Assembly: GCF_963422335.1 (NCBI RefSeq)
Contig: NZ_OY729424.1
Span: 4,278,001-4,342,000, forward strand
DNA from: an uncultured Roseateles sp.
Lineage (GTDB): Bacteria > Pseudomonadota > Gammaproteobacteria > Burkholderiales > Burkholderiaceae_C
Direction: 5' to 3'
DNA length: 64,000 bases
Shown: positions 55,969-64,000 of the stretch, one piece after another
Position numbering within the stretch: the stretch's first letter is position 1
Layout of the letters: every line of letters starts with the position of its first letter
Position numbers and translations under genes: made by a program
The notes under the pieces: generated by a model
Databases searched by the model: none
What the model was told of the DNA's origin: nothing
What the model saw: only the letters and a program-made list of their open reading frames with translations

Positions 55969-57069
55969 ATGCCCATCTCCCCTATTCCCGAGCTGGTGGC
56001 CGAGCTGGCCGCTGGCCGCATGGTCATTCTGGTTGACGAAGAAGACCGCGAAAACGAAGGCGACCTCGTCATCGCCGCCGATCACATCACGCCGGAGGCG
56101 ATCAATTTCATGGCCCGCTTCGGCCGTGGCCTGATCTGTCTGACGCTGACCCGCGAGCGCTGCGAGCGGCTGCAGCTGCCGCCGATGGCCACGCGCAACG
56201 GCACCAAGCATGGCACGGCCTTCACGGTGTCCATCGAGGCCGCCACCGGCGTGACCACCGGCATCTCGGCCGCAGACCGCGCCCGTACCGTGCAGGCGGC
56301 CGTGGCCAGGCATGCCCAGGCCAGCGATCTGGTCCAGCCTGGCCATATCTTCCCGCTGCAGGCCCAGGACGGCGGCGTGCTGATGCGCGCCGGCCACACG
56401 GAGGCCGGCTGCGATCTGTCGCAGATGGCCGGGCTGTCGCCCACCTCGGTGATCTGCGAGATCATGAAGGACGACGGCACGATGGCCCGTCTGCCCGATC
56501 TGGAGATCTTTGCCCAGGAGCATGGCCTGAAGATTGGCACCATCGCCGACCTGATCGAGTACCGCAGCCGCAATGAGTCGCTGGTGCAACGCGTGGCCGA
56601 GCGCCCCCTGCACACGGCCCAGGGCGTGTTTGCCAGCACCGTGTTCAAGGACCGCACCGGCGGCGTCCACATTGCGCTGACCAAGGGCCAGTGGCAGCCC
56701 GGCGACGAGGTGCTGGTGCGCGTGCACGAGCCCTTCTCGGTGCTGGACCTGCTGGACAGCGGCCGCTGCCACCATTCCTGGCCCCTGCCCAAGGCCTTGG
56801 CCACCCTGCAGGCGGCCGAGCGCGGCGCGGCCCTGCTGCTGAACTGCGGCGAAGAGGCGCAAACGCTGCTGGCCCAGTTGCAGGCCCCCGAAGGGGGTGC
56901 CGCCCAGACCGGCAGCATGGACCTGCGCACCTATGGCGTCGGCGCCCAGATCCTGCGCGAGCTCGGCATCTCCAAGATGAAGCTGCTCGGCAGCCCGCGG
57001 CGCATGCCCAGCATGACCGGCTATGGCCTCGAAGTGACTGGCTTTGTCACCGCCGAAGCACAACACTGA
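55969..57069 (+). CDS. ribB: DHBP synthase with degenerate GTP cyclohydrolase II domain (RibBX type)
   Basis: 366-residue protein. The N-terminal 3,4-dihydroxy-2-butanone 4-phosphate synthase (about residues 1-205) is intact: 'DEEDRENEGDLVIAAD', 'RHGTAFTVSIEA'-type region and 'RAGHTEAGCDLSQMAGL'. The C-terminal half has the RibA fold, but the zinc cysteines and the S-x-R-C-D-C segment of GTP cyclohydrolase II are missing: the equivalent stretch reads 'LLDSGRCHHSWPLPKALATL'. It should therefore make DHBP only, with the RibX-like tail perhaps regulatory. A separate RibA is expected elsewhere. Confidence 0.9.
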   Translation: MPISPIPELVAELAAGRMVILVDEEDRENEGDLVIAADHITPEAINFMARFGRGLICLTLTRERCERLQLPPMATRNGTKHGTAFTVSIEAATGVTTGISAADRARTVQAAVARHAQASDLVQPGHIFPLQAQDGGVLMRAGHTEAGCDLSQMAGLSPTSVICEIMKDDGTMARLPDLEIFAQEHGLKIGTIADLIEYRSRNESLVQRVAERPLHTAQGVFASTVFKDRTGGVHIALTKGQWQPGDEVLVRVHEPFSVLDLLDSGRCHHSWPLPKALATLQAAERGAALLLNCGEEAQTLLAQLQAPEGGAAQTGSMDLRTYGVGAQILRELGISKMKLLGSPRRMPSMTGYGLEVTGFVTAEAQH

Positions 57070-57091
57070 TAACAAGAAAGCAGGCACGAAC

Positions 57092-57556
57092 ATGCAAGAC
57101 GCAGACAAGGGGCAAGCCGCCTCGCTCGAGGGCGAAGGCCTACGCATAGGCATCGTCCAGGCGCGATTCAATGCGCCGCTGACGAACCAGCTGGCGCAGT
57201 CCTGCCTGGCCGAGCTGGAGTCGCTGGGCGTGAATGCCAAGGACATCAAGCACGTCACCGTGCCCGGTGCGCTGGAGGTGCCCATCGCGCTGAACGCCAT
57301 GGCCGACAGCGAAGACTTCGATGCGCTGATCGCGCTGGGTTGCATCATCCGCGGCGAGACCTACCACTTCGAGCTGGTGGCCAATGAAAGCGGCGCAGGC
57401 GTCACCCGCGTGGCCCTGGACCACCAAGTGCCGGTGGCAAATGCCATTCTCACCGTCGAGAACGAGGAACAGGCCTGGGCTCGCGCCGAGGACAAGGGTC
57501 GCGACGCCGCCCGTGTGGCCGTCGAGATGGCCAATCTGATGGAAGAACTGCTGTGA
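57092..57556 (+). CDS. ribH: Lumazine synthase RibH
   Basis: 154-residue 6,7-dimethyl-8-ribityllumazine synthase joining DHBP to the RibD product. 'IGIVQARFNAPLTNQL', 'VTVPGALEVPIALNAMA', 'ALGCIIRGETYHFELVANES' and 'PVANAILTVENEEQAWAR' are the active-site and pentamer-interface segments. ATG 57092 gives the expected length. It is 22 bases after ribB and overlaps nusB through GTGA. Confidence 0.96.
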   Translation: MQDADKGQAASLEGEGLRIGIVQARFNAPLTNQLAQSCLAELESLGVNAKDIKHVTVPGALEVPIALNAMADSEDFDALIALGCIIRGETYHFELVANESGAGVTRVALDHQVPVANAILTVENEEQAWARAEDKGRDAARVAVEMANLMEELL

Positions 57557-58056
57557 GCACCGACGCGTCCCCCCCCAAACCCGCAGCCACCGCGGCAGCT
57601 CCGCGCGCCGCCAAGCCCAAGTCGGCCCGCCGCCGCGCCCGTGAGATCGCCTTGCAAGGCCTCTACCAATGGCTGGTCTCCGGCGAGGAAGCCGGCGTGA
57701 TCGAAGCCCATATGCGCGAGCAGGACGGTTTCGACAAATGCGACAAGCCGCACTTCGATGCGCTGCTGCACGGCTGCATCCTCGAAGCCGCCGATCTCGA
57801 CGCCGTGCTGTCCAAGCATGTGGACCGCAAGACCAGCGAGCTGTCGCCGATCGAGCATGGCGTGCTGATGATTGGCGCCTACGAGCTCAAGCACTGCATG
57901 GACGTGCCCTACAAGGTCGCCATCAACGAGGCGGTAGAGCTGGCCAAGTCCTTCGGCGGCACCGACGGCCACAAGTATGTGAACGGGGTGCTTGACCGCG
58001 CCGCCATCGATCTGCGCCCGGCCGAAGTGCAGAGCATGCGCAACAAGGCCCGATGA
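57553..58056 (+). CDS. nusB: Transcription antitermination factor NusB
   Basis: 167-residue all-helical RNA-binding factor that, with NusE (S10), acts in rRNA antitermination. An Ala/Pro/Lys-rich tail of about 22 residues precedes the fold ('KSARRRAREIALQGLYQWLV', 'LSPIEHGVLMIGAYEL', 'VPYKVAINEAVELAKSFGGT', 'KYVNGVLDRAA'). It starts with GTG overlapping the ribH stop; ribH-nusB is a widely conserved pair. Its own stop overlaps the aminotransferase ATG. Confidence 0.95.
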   Translation: MSTDASPPKPAATAAAPRAAKPKSARRRAREIALQGLYQWLVSGEEAGVIEAHMREQDGFDKCDKPHFDALLHGCILEAADLDAVLSKHVDRKTSELSPIEHGVLMIGAYELKHCMDVPYKVAINEAVELAKSFGGTDGHKYVNGVLDRAAIDLRPAEVQSMRNKAR

Positions 58057-59237
58057 AACTGGCCTCCAGGCTCGATCACATCGAGCCTTTTTACGTGATG
58101 GAGTGTGCCAAGGCCGCGCAAGAGATTGCGCGCAGCCCGGCCTGCGACCCGGCCCAGGGCGGCCGGCCGATGATCTACCTGAACATCGGCGAGCCCGATT
58201 TCACCGCACCGCTTGCCGTGCAGGCTGCAGCCGAGGCCTGCCTGACCATGGGCCGCACCCAGTACACCTCGGCCACCGGCCTGCCGGCCTTGCGCGAGAA
58301 GCTCAGCGCCTGGTATCTGCAGCGCTTCGGCCTGCACATCGCGCCCGAGCGCATCGTCATCACCGCCGGCGCGTCGGCCGCCTTGCAGCTGGCCTGCCTG
58401 GCCCTGTTCGAGCGCGGCGATCAGGTGCTGATGCCCGACCCCTGCTACCCCTGCAACCGCCATTTCGTCGCCGCGGCCGACGCCGAGGCCGTGCTGCTGA
58501 ACGCCACGGCCGAGCAGCGATACCAGCCCAGCGCCGCACAGGTCGAAGCGGCCTGGAACGAGCACACCCGTGGCGTGCTGCTGGCCTCGCCCAGCAACCC
58601 CACCGGCACCTCGATCGCGCCTGAGGAAATGCGCGCCATGGTCGAGGTGGTGCGCAAGCACGGTGGCGTGACCATCGTCGACGAGATCTACCTGGGCCTG
58701 AGCTTCGACGAGCGCTATGGCCACAGCGTGCTGGGCCTGGGTGAGGACATCATCTCGGTCAACAGCTTCTCCAAATACTTCGGCATGACCGGCTGGCGCC
58801 TCGGTTGGCTGGTGCTGCCGCCCGAGCTGGTGCCGGCCGTCGAGAAGCTGGCGCAAAACCTGTTCATCTGCCCATCCAGCATTGCCCAGTACGCGGCGCT
58901 GGCCTGCTTCGAGCCCGAGGTGATCAGCGAATACGAACGCCGCCGCGCCGAGTTCCGCGCCCGGCGCGACTATCTGGTGCCGGCACTGCAAGGCCTGGGG
59001 CTGCAAGTGCCGGTCGTTCCCGATGGCGCTTTCTACGTCTGGGCCGACTGCTCGGCCCACAACCCCAGCAGCTGGGACTTTGCCTTCGACATGATGCGCC
59101 GCGCCCATGTGGCCATCACGCCGGGCCGCGACTTCGGCCGGCTGGAGGCCGAACGCTTCGTGCGCTTCTCGTTTGCCAATTCGCTGGAGCGTCTGCAGGA
59201 GTCGGTGCGCCGCATAGCCCAGGCCTTGCAGCGATAA
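58053..59237 (+). CDS. Class I/II PLP-dependent aminotransferase
   Basis: 394-residue aminotransferase of fold type I. Motifs: 'LNIGEPDFTAPLAVQAAAEA', 'LLASPSNPTGTSI', the PLP Lys in 'VNSFSKYFGMTGWRLGWL', and the carboxylate-binding Arg in 'RFVRFSFANSLERL'. It belongs to the aspartate/alanine-type subgroup, but the amino donor and acceptor cannot be deduced from sequence. It overlaps nusB by four bases and precedes ybgC by 11, lying in the continuous rib-nusB-tol transcription unit. Confidence 0.9.
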   Translation: MKLASRLDHIEPFYVMECAKAAQEIARSPACDPAQGGRPMIYLNIGEPDFTAPLAVQAAAEACLTMGRTQYTSATGLPALREKLSAWYLQRFGLHIAPERIVITAGASAALQLACLALFERGDQVLMPDPCYPCNRHFVAAADAEAVLLNATAEQRYQPSAAQVEAAWNEHTRGVLLASPSNPTGTSIAPEEMRAMVEVVRKHGGVTIVDEIYLGLSFDERYGHSVLGLGEDIISVNSFSKYFGMTGWRLGWLVLPPELVPAVEKLAQNLFICPSSIAQYAALACFEPEVISEYERRRAEFRARRDYLVPALQGLGLQVPVVPDGAFYVWADCSAHNPSSWDFAFDMMRRAHVAITPGRDFGRLEAERFVRFSFANSLERLQESVRRIAQALQR

Positions 59238-59248
59238 TCGCGCCCGCG

Positions 59249-59665
59249 ATGACCTCCAGCCACCAAGAAACTCTGTTCAGCCACGGCCTGCGCGTCTACT
59301 GGGAAGACACCGACGCCGGTGGCGTGGTGTTCTACGCCAACTACCTGAAGTTCTTCGAGCGGGCCCGCACCGAGTGGCTGCGCTCGCTGGGCTTCGAGCA
59401 GGAACGGCTGCGCACCGAGCAGCACTTGATGTTCGTCGTCAGCGCCACGAATCTGAAGTACCTGAGCCCGGCACGGCTCGATGACTGGCTGGACGTCAGC
59501 GTCCAGGTCATCGAGCTCGGCCGCGCCAGCATGAGCCTGTTCCAGCAGGTGCGGCGCGGCGATCAGCTGCTGTGCGAGGGCGAGATCCGCATCGGCTGCG
59601 TGCACAGCCAGAGCTTCAAGCCCAGCCGCATTCCCCTATCCATTCTCGACAAAGTCAGCCCATGA
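59249..59665 (+). CDS. ybgC: Tol-Pal system acyl-CoA thioesterase YbgC
   Basis: 138-residue hotdog-fold thioesterase. The catalytic Asp and signature are in 'VYWEDTDAGGVVFYANYLKF', followed by 'ERARTEWLRSLGF'. The stop overlaps the tolQ ATG (59662), the standard head of a tol cluster. It hydrolyses short- or medium-chain acyl-CoA or acyl-ACP and is thought to connect phospholipid metabolism with the envelope machinery. Confidence 0.95.
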   Translation: MTSSHQETLFSHGLRVYWEDTDAGGVVFYANYLKFFERARTEWLRSLGFEQERLRTEQHLMFVVSATNLKYLSPARLDDWLDVSVQVIELGRASMSLFQQVRRGDQLLCEGEIRIGCVHSQSFKPSRIPLSILDKVSP

Positions 59666-60369
59666 ACCAGGACCTTTCCATCTTCTCGCTGATGCTGCAG
59701 GCCAGCTTCGTGGTGCAGCTGGTGATGGCCGCACTGCTGCTGGTCTCGCTGGCCAGCTGGACGGTGATCTTCGCCAAGCTGATCTCGCTGTCCAAGGTGC
59801 GGGCCAGCAACGACGCCTTCGAGCAGGAGTTCTGGTCCGGCAAGAACCTGAACGATCTCTACCAGGCGGTGGCAGGCAAGGCCCAGACCTCGCCGCTGGA
59901 GCGCATCTTCGCCGCCGGCATGCGCGAGTTCCTGAAGCTGCGCGAGCGTCGCATGGGCGATGGCGCCACCCTGCTGGACGGCGCCCGCCGCGCGATGCGT
60001 GCCAGCTTCCACCGCGAGCTGGACGCGATCGAATCGAATCTGTCCTTCCTGGCCTCGGTCGGCTCGGTCTCGCCCTACGTGGGCCTGTTCGGCACCGTCT
60101 GGGGCATCATGCACGCCTTCGTCGGCCTGTCGAACCTGACCCAGGTGACCCTCGCCACGGTGGCGCCGGGCATTGCCGAGGCGCTGGTGGCCACCGCCAT
60201 CGGCCTGTTCGCCGCCATTCCGGCGGTGATTGCCTACAACCGCTTTGCCCGCCAGATCGACCGCACGGCCATCACGCTGGAGACCTTCATCGAGGAATTC
60301 TCCAACATCCTGCAGCGCAATGCGGTGCAGCCGGCACCGGCCGGCGCCGCCGGCCCGGCCACCCGTTAA
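59662..60369 (+). CDS. tolQ: Tol-Pal system protein TolQ
   Basis: 235-residue MotA/TolQ/ExbB-family proton-channel subunit with three TM helices (about residues 17-37, 132-155 and 168-192). 'VGSVSPYVGLFGTVWGIMHA' and 'APGIAEALVATAIGLFAAIP' are the family signatures. With TolR it uses the proton-motive force to energise TolA at the division site and keep the outer membrane invaginating. ATG 59662 overlaps ybgC; tolR follows after 9 bases. Confidence 0.97.
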   Translation: MNQDLSIFSLMLQASFVVQLVMAALLLVSLASWTVIFAKLISLSKVRASNDAFEQEFWSGKNLNDLYQAVAGKAQTSPLERIFAAGMREFLKLRERRMGDGATLLDGARRAMRASFHRELDAIESNLSFLASVGSVSPYVGLFGTVWGIMHAFVGLSNLTQVTLATVAPGIAEALVATAIGLFAAIPAVIAYNRFARQIDRTAITLETFIEEFSNILQRNAVQPAPAGAAGPATR

Positions 60370-60378
60370 GGACGCACC

Positions 60379-60807
<429 letters not shown>

Positions 60808-60813
60808 AGTCTG

Positions 60814-61734
60814 ATGGTCAATCCGGTCCTGTTCGGTGATGCACTGAGGCCGCCGCCCGCCCCCGGTGTCGGGCGGGGCTTGAGCCTGGCCCTGCTGGTG
60901 CATGCGGCGCTGGTGGTGGCGATCGCCTTCAGCGTCAGCTGGCGGGTGCAGCAGCCGCCGACCTTCGAGGCCGAGCTGTGGGCCGCCGTGCCGCAGGCCG
61001 CCGCACCGGCCGAACAGGCGCCACCACCGGAGCCCGAGCCCCAGCCGGTCAAACAGGCCAAGCCCACCCCGCCGCCCGAACCGGTGGTCGCGCCCAACCG
61101 CGACGCCGACATCGCGCTGGAAAAAGCCCGCGAAGAGAAGAAGCGCAAGGCCGCCGAGGAAGCCGAAAAGCTGAAAGAGGCCAAGGAAGCCAAGGAGCGC
61201 GAGGCCAAGCTGGCCAAGGAAAAACTCGCCAGGGAACGCGAAGCCGAGCGCAAGAAGCTCGAGGCCGAGCAGGCCAAGCTGGCCAAATTGGAGCAGGCCG
61301 ACAAGCTCGAAAAAGCCAAGCAGGACAAGCTGAAACAGGCCGAGGCGCAGAAGAAGGAGCGTGAGCTCGAGGCGCAGCGCCAGGAGAACCTCAAGCGCAT
61401 CCAGGGCATGGCCGGCGCCAGCGGTAGCCCCAGCGCCACCGGCACGGCCCTGCAGTCGTCCGGGCCCTCGGCCAGCTATGCCGGGCGCATCAAGGCGCAG
61501 ATACGCCCGAATATCGTTTTCAATGATCCCTCGGCGGGCAACCCGGTTGCCGAGGTCGAGGTGCGAGTTGCAGCGGATGGCCGCATCCTCTCGCGCACTC
61601 CAATCCGACCCAGTGGCAATGCCGAATGGGACAAGGCCGTGCTGCGCGCGATCGACAAGACCGAGATCCTGCCGCGCGATGTGGATGGCCGAGTGCCGCC
61701 GGTGATGTTGATCAGGTTCCAGCCGCAGGAGTAG
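60814..61734 (+). CDS. tolA: Tol-Pal system protein TolA
   Basis: 306-residue periplasm-spanning protein: one TM helix ('LALLVHAALVVAIAFSVSW', about residues 26-44), a Pro-rich segment, a long Lys/Glu/Ala coiled coil (about 108-200; 'EEKKRKAAEEAEKLKEAKEA'), and a C-terminal TonB/TolA domain ('SYAGRIKAQIRPNIVF', 'WDKAVLRAIDKTEILPRD'). It is shorter than E. coli TolA (421) because of a shorter coiled coil. Its 3' end overlaps the convergent bufC stop by 23 bases; tolB and pal do not follow. Confidence 0.94.
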   Translation: MVNPVLFGDALRPPPAPGVGRGLSLALLVHAALVVAIAFSVSWRVQQPPTFEAELWAAVPQAAAPAEQAPPPEPEPQPVKQAKPTPPPEPVVAPNRDADIALEKAREEKKRKAAEEAEKLKEAKEAKEREAKLAKEKLAREREAERKKLEAEQAKLAKLEQADKLEKAKQDKLKQAEAQKKERELEAQRQENLKRIQGMAGASGSPSATGTALQSSGPSASYAGRIKAQIRPNIVFNDPSAGNPVAEVEVRVAADGRILSRTPIRPSGNAEWDKAVLRAIDKTEILPRDVDGRVPPVMLIRFQPQE

Positions 61735-62527
61735 CGGCAGGCGTCGCTTCGGCTCGCAGCAGCCAGCCCTGTTGAAGGGCCTGCGCCAGCCAGGCACCGA
61801 AGTCGAAATCGCCCCCCCCTGATCCAAGCGCCTGGGCAAGATCGTCGCCCGCCAACAAAGCCTCGATGAAGTGCCAGGCCGCTGGCTCCAGGGCCATCGC
61901 CCTCGCTCGCCATCCCTCGCGCCACACCAACGCCCATGAGCCCTCACCTGCCGCCATCGCGGCACGCACCGGCGCGAATGCATCCGGCTCATCGACCTGA
62001 TGGGCTTGCCAGATCGCCAGCACAGGGAACGCGCTGCGCAGCAGATGAACAGAGGGCATCAGCCTGAGCCGCAGCTGCTGTGGCTCATGTTCGGCCAGCA
62101 AGCCAAGGCTGGCCGGTTCGGCTTCCGTATCGGCGGCGCCTTCTGCACAGGCCAGCAGCCAGTCCAGCCTGGCGCAGTCGGGCAGATAGGGTTCGTCTTG
62201 GAGCTGCGGGCTTTGCCGCAGGAAATCGGGCAGGTGCTCGCCCAGCCAGGCCAGATCGCCGCGCGCCGGCGGATGGGCCTGCCAATAGGCTCGGGCCAGG
62301 GCGGCGAAGGCCTCTTCGCCCATCAGCGCCTGCACTGTCGGGAAGCTGCTGGCCAGCGCCCGCTCGGCCGAAGCCCCGGCATTGGCACGGTAGGCGCTCA
62401 GGCCGCGCGCCAGGCGAGCACCCTGCTCGCTCAGCCAGTCAGCCAGCGCCGCGTCCCCGCCCGGCTGCTGCAGCACCCGGACCAGGGCCTGCTGGCGCTC
62501 CAGCTCGCGGGCATGGCCCTCGCTCAC
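61712..62527 (-). CDS. bufC: DUF2063 bufferin biosynthesis partner (BufC-like)
   Basis: 271-residue protein with an N-terminal DUF2063 domain (putative DNA-binding-like fold): 'YRANAGASAERALASSFPTV', 'LMGEEAFAALARAYWQAHPP', 'DLAWLGEHLPDFLRQSPQL'. In MNIO clusters this protein recruits the precursor peptide to the DUF692 enzyme. It starts with GTG overlapping the bufB stop (GTGA at 62527), so the two should be co-translated and form a complex. The 3' end overlaps tolA by 23 bases. Confidence 0.88.
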   Translation of the reverse strand: MSEGHARELERQQALVRVLQQPGGDAALADWLSEQGARLARGLSAYRANAGASAERALASSFPTVQALMGEEAFAALARAYWQAHPPARGDLAWLGEHLPDFLRQSPQLQDEPYLPDCARLDWLLACAEGAADTEAEPASLGLLAEHEPQQLRLRLMPSVHLLRSAFPVLAIWQAHQVDEPDAFAPVRAAMAAGEGSWALVWREGWRARAMALEPAAWHFIEALLAGDDLAQALGSGGGDFDFGAWLAQALQQGWLLRAEATPAATPAAGT

Positions 62528-63375
62528 AGGGCCTCCAGGCGTTGCATGGCCTTGGCGGCCTCGTCGAGGAGTACGCTCAAGACGGGTACATCGGTGTCCC
62601 ACTCCAGCAGCGTAGGCTTGGGGCCCAGGCACTCGAGCGCGTAGTCAAAGGCGTCCCAGACCGGTACGTGCACCCGGCTGCCATGGTCGTCGATGACCAG
62701 GTCGCCGGTGTCGCAATAGCCGGCGAGGTGGATCTCGCCCACCGATAGCGGCTCGATGCGGTCAAGCCAGCGCCTGACTTCGGCGAGCGCCTGCGCTTCG
62801 TCAGGCTGGCGGTTCAGCGCATTGACCATCAGATTATTGACGTCCAGCAGCAGACCGCAACCGCTGCGACGGGCCAGCTCGTTGAAGAACTCGGGCTCAG
62901 CCAGGCCGTCATCGGCCCAGCTCAGATAGGCGGAGAGGTTCTCCACCAGCAGGGGGCGCTTGAGTCGTTCCTGCACCCGTTGCACATGGGCAACCATGAT
63001 GTCCAGTGCCGCCGGCGTGAAGGCCAGCGGCAGCAGATCGTTCATATGCACCACGGTCCCCGAGGCAAAACCCGGTACGCGGGCGAAGCTGGCATGGTCC
63101 GACACCCTGACCGGCTCGATCTCGACCACCAGCTCGGCCAGCCGGTCCAGATGCCAGTCGTCCAACCCCATCGCCGAGCCCAGCGACAGGCCCACGCCGT
63201 GCAGGCTGATGTCGTAGTGCTCGCGCGCCTCGCGCAACAGCGCTCGGGCGGCGCCACCCGCGGCGAAGAAGTTCTCGGAGTGCACCTCCAGAAAACCCAG
63301 GGCAGGCAGGGTCTCGATCAGCTCGCCGTAATGCGGCTGCCGCCAGCCAATGCCCGCCTCCGCTCGGTCGGTCAT
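62524..63375 (-). CDS. bufB: DUF692 multinuclear non-heme iron oxidative enzyme (MNIO, BufB-like)
   Basis: 283-residue TIM-barrel enzyme of the UPF0276/DUF692 family, related to MbnB. Metal-ligand regions: 'EVHSENFF', 'ISLHGVGLSLGSAMGLD', 'RVSDHASFARV', 'LLVENLSAYLSW', 'GLLLDVNNLMVN', 'VGEIHLAGYCDTGDLVIDDH' and 'LLEWDTDVP'. The family oxidises Cys residues of a RiPP precursor, for bufferins to thiooxazoles. The precursor gene lies 13 bases upstream. All expected His, Asp and Glu clusters appear intact. Confidence 0.93.
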   Translation of the reverse strand: MTDRAEAGIGWRQPHYGELIETLPALGFLEVHSENFFAAGGAARALLREAREHYDISLHGVGLSLGSAMGLDDWHLDRLAELVVEIEPVRVSDHASFARVPGFASGTVVHMNDLLPLAFTPAALDIMVAHVQRVQERLKRPLLVENLSAYLSWADDGLAEPEFFNELARRSGCGLLLDVNNLMVNALNRQPDEAQALAEVRRWLDRIEPLSVGEIHLAGYCDTGDLVIDDHGSRVHVPVWDAFDYALECLGPKPTLLEWDTDVPVLSVLLDEAAKAMQRLEAL

Positions 63376-63388
63376 CGCCTGCGCCCGG

Positions 63389-63667
63389 TCAGGCCTTCTT
63401 CATCTTGGCCTTGGCCTCGTCGGCGCTGGTGCCCTTCATGTCCTTGCAAGTGCCCTTGGGCACGTACTTCCACTCGTCAGCGCCCATGTCCACCTTGGAC
63501 TGGCCGGCGCAGGAGTGGCTGCCCGACAGATTGGCGCAGTCATTCTGGCCTGCCTTGACGATGCCAAAGCACTTTTCCTTGGGCTTGTCCTGGGCGGCGG
63601 CATGACCCACCAGGCCCAGGGCCAGAACGGAAGCGAGGGCGGAAGAAACAATCAGCTTTTGGTTCAT
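63389..63667 (-). CDS. bufA: DUF2282 bufferin-type RiPP precursor (BufA1-like)
   Basis: 92-residue precursor with a Sec signal peptide ('LIVSSALASVLALGLVGHAA' then AQD) and a core with four conserved cysteines: 'EKCFGIVKAGQNDCA', 'SHSCAGQS' and 'VPKGTCKDM'. This is the DUF2282 pattern of bufferin 1 peptides, which are modified by the MNIO enzyme and exported to bind copper. The Lys-rich C-terminus ends 'EAKAKMKKA'. The Shine-Dalgarno GGAG is 9 bases before the ATG. A possible ECF promoter lies upstream (TGTAAGG at 63754-63760 and CGAC at 63734-63737, read on the minus strand); confidence in that is low. Confidence 0.92.
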   Translation of the reverse strand: MNQKLIVSSALASVLALGLVGHAAAQDKPKEKCFGIVKAGQNDCANLSGSHSCAGQSKVDMGADEWKYVPKGTCKDMKGTSADEAKAKMKKA

Positions 63668-63796
63668 GGTCAGACTCCAGTCAATGTTCGAAGGTTAGGG
63701 AAAATATTCGTCAATGTCTTGCGACCACCGTAGGTCGGCCGACAGGCCCAAGTCCTTACACTGCACAACTTGTCGTCCCGAAAACAGGCCTTGGTG

Positions 63797-64000
63797 ATGA
63801 GCGATTTTGCCCGTGCTGTCGAACAGCTCCGACCTCAGTTGATGCGTTTTGCACAGATGCAGTTGAAAAACGAGGCCTGGGCCGAAGACGCCGTGTCTGA
63901 AACCCTGCTGGCCGCGCTGGAGCGGCCGCTGGCCTTCTCCGGTCAATCCCAGCTCAAGACCTGGCTGGTCGGCATACTGAAACACAAGCTGATCGACCAG
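63797..64000 (+). CDS. ECF RNA polymerase sigma factor, 3' partial
   Basis: The first 68 codons of an extracytoplasmic-function sigma factor; the gene continues beyond the window. The sigma-70 region 2 is visible: 'QLRPQLMRFAQMQLKNEAWA', 'EDAVSETLLAALERP', 'FSGQSQLKTWLVGILKHKLI'. It is divergent from the bufferin operon across 129 bases, and an anti-sigma factor is expected to follow. In several proteobacteria DUF2282/DUF692 operons are controlled by an ECF sigma factor responding to copper or gold, so this gene is the likely activator. Confidence 0.92.
   Translation, partial: MSDFARAVEQLRPQLMRFAQMQLKNEAWAEDAVSETLLAALERPLAFSGQSQLKTWLVGILKHKLIDQ

Overview
The window is GC-rich, gene-dense bacterial chromosome, most likely a betaproteobacterium of the order Burkholderiales and probably the Rubrivivax/Leptothrix/Roseateles group (Sphaerotilaceae). 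This placement is inference. It rests on the high GC3 codon use, the amiC-mutL, glyA-nrdR-minor pilin-ribD and ribBA-ribH-nusB gene orders, an Entner-Doudoroff pair, a PEP-CTERM protein, and an intergenic element (about 22600-22650) that resembles a dispersed repeat I associate with these genomes. I see no rRNA, tRNA, insertion sequence, phage gene or CRISPR array, and no stretch above 300 bases lacks a gene.

Layout. 1-5426: cell-wall amidase AmiC (5' truncated by the window edge), a convergent DedA membrane protein, MutL with an endonuclease-type C-terminus, and an RluF-like pseudouridine synthase with a long Arg/Pro-rich N-terminal extension. 5447-10940: a Bcr/CflA exporter followed by a tightly packed ABC ATPase, giant FtsX-type permease and secreted AttH-like lipocalin protein. 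11081-13038: a membrane ankyrin protein that seems frameshifted near its 3' end, and a GGDEF diguanylate cyclase. 13119-18000 (minus): a MarR-NodT-EmrA-EmrB multidrug efflux operon with a perfect MarR-type palindrome upstream. 18111-22590: MsbA-like ABC exporter, thyA-folA, a DUF4337 protein and exonuclease III. 22677-25161 (minus): an Lrp regulator, nicotinamidase-like hydrolase and pncB (NAD salvage), divergent from ornithine cyclodeaminase. 26579-33451: a PAS chemoreceptor, glyoxalase I, the edd-eda pair with a HexR-like operator, ChaC, a MocA-like nucleotidyltransferase and PdxH.

33461-42684 (minus): a large AsmA/DUF748 protein, msrA, and a probable metal (zinc) uptake set made of an ABC ATPase, a permease with His/Asp-rich periplasmic segments, a DUF3299 lipoprotein-like protein, a small Cys/His membrane protein and a ZnuD-like TonB-dependent receptor. 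42904-48522: YdcF-like protein, UbiD, a lytic transglycosylase, then glyA-nrdR preceded by a clear ZTP (pfl) riboswitch. The 43774-43895 interval between ydcF and ubiD holds five consecutive hairpins that no gene explains.

48723-53683 is a minor-pilin operon (two FimT/GspH types, one PilE type, PilW, a very long PilX and a long PilV) with no PilY1. It is followed by a PEP-CTERM protein behind a textbook sigma-54 promoter. 54811-61734 is one nearly gapless transcription unit: ribD, ribBA (with a degenerate RibA half), ribH, nusB, an aminotransferase, ybgC, tolQ, tolR, tolA. The riboflavin synthase gene and tolB/pal are not in their usual places. 61712-64000: a bufferin-type RiPP operon (DUF2282 precursor, DUF692/MNIO enzyme, DUF2063 partner) on the minus strand, divergent from the start of an ECF sigma factor gene that probably controls it. 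This last locus belongs to a recently recognised copper/metal-responsive RiPP class and is the most interesting system in the window.
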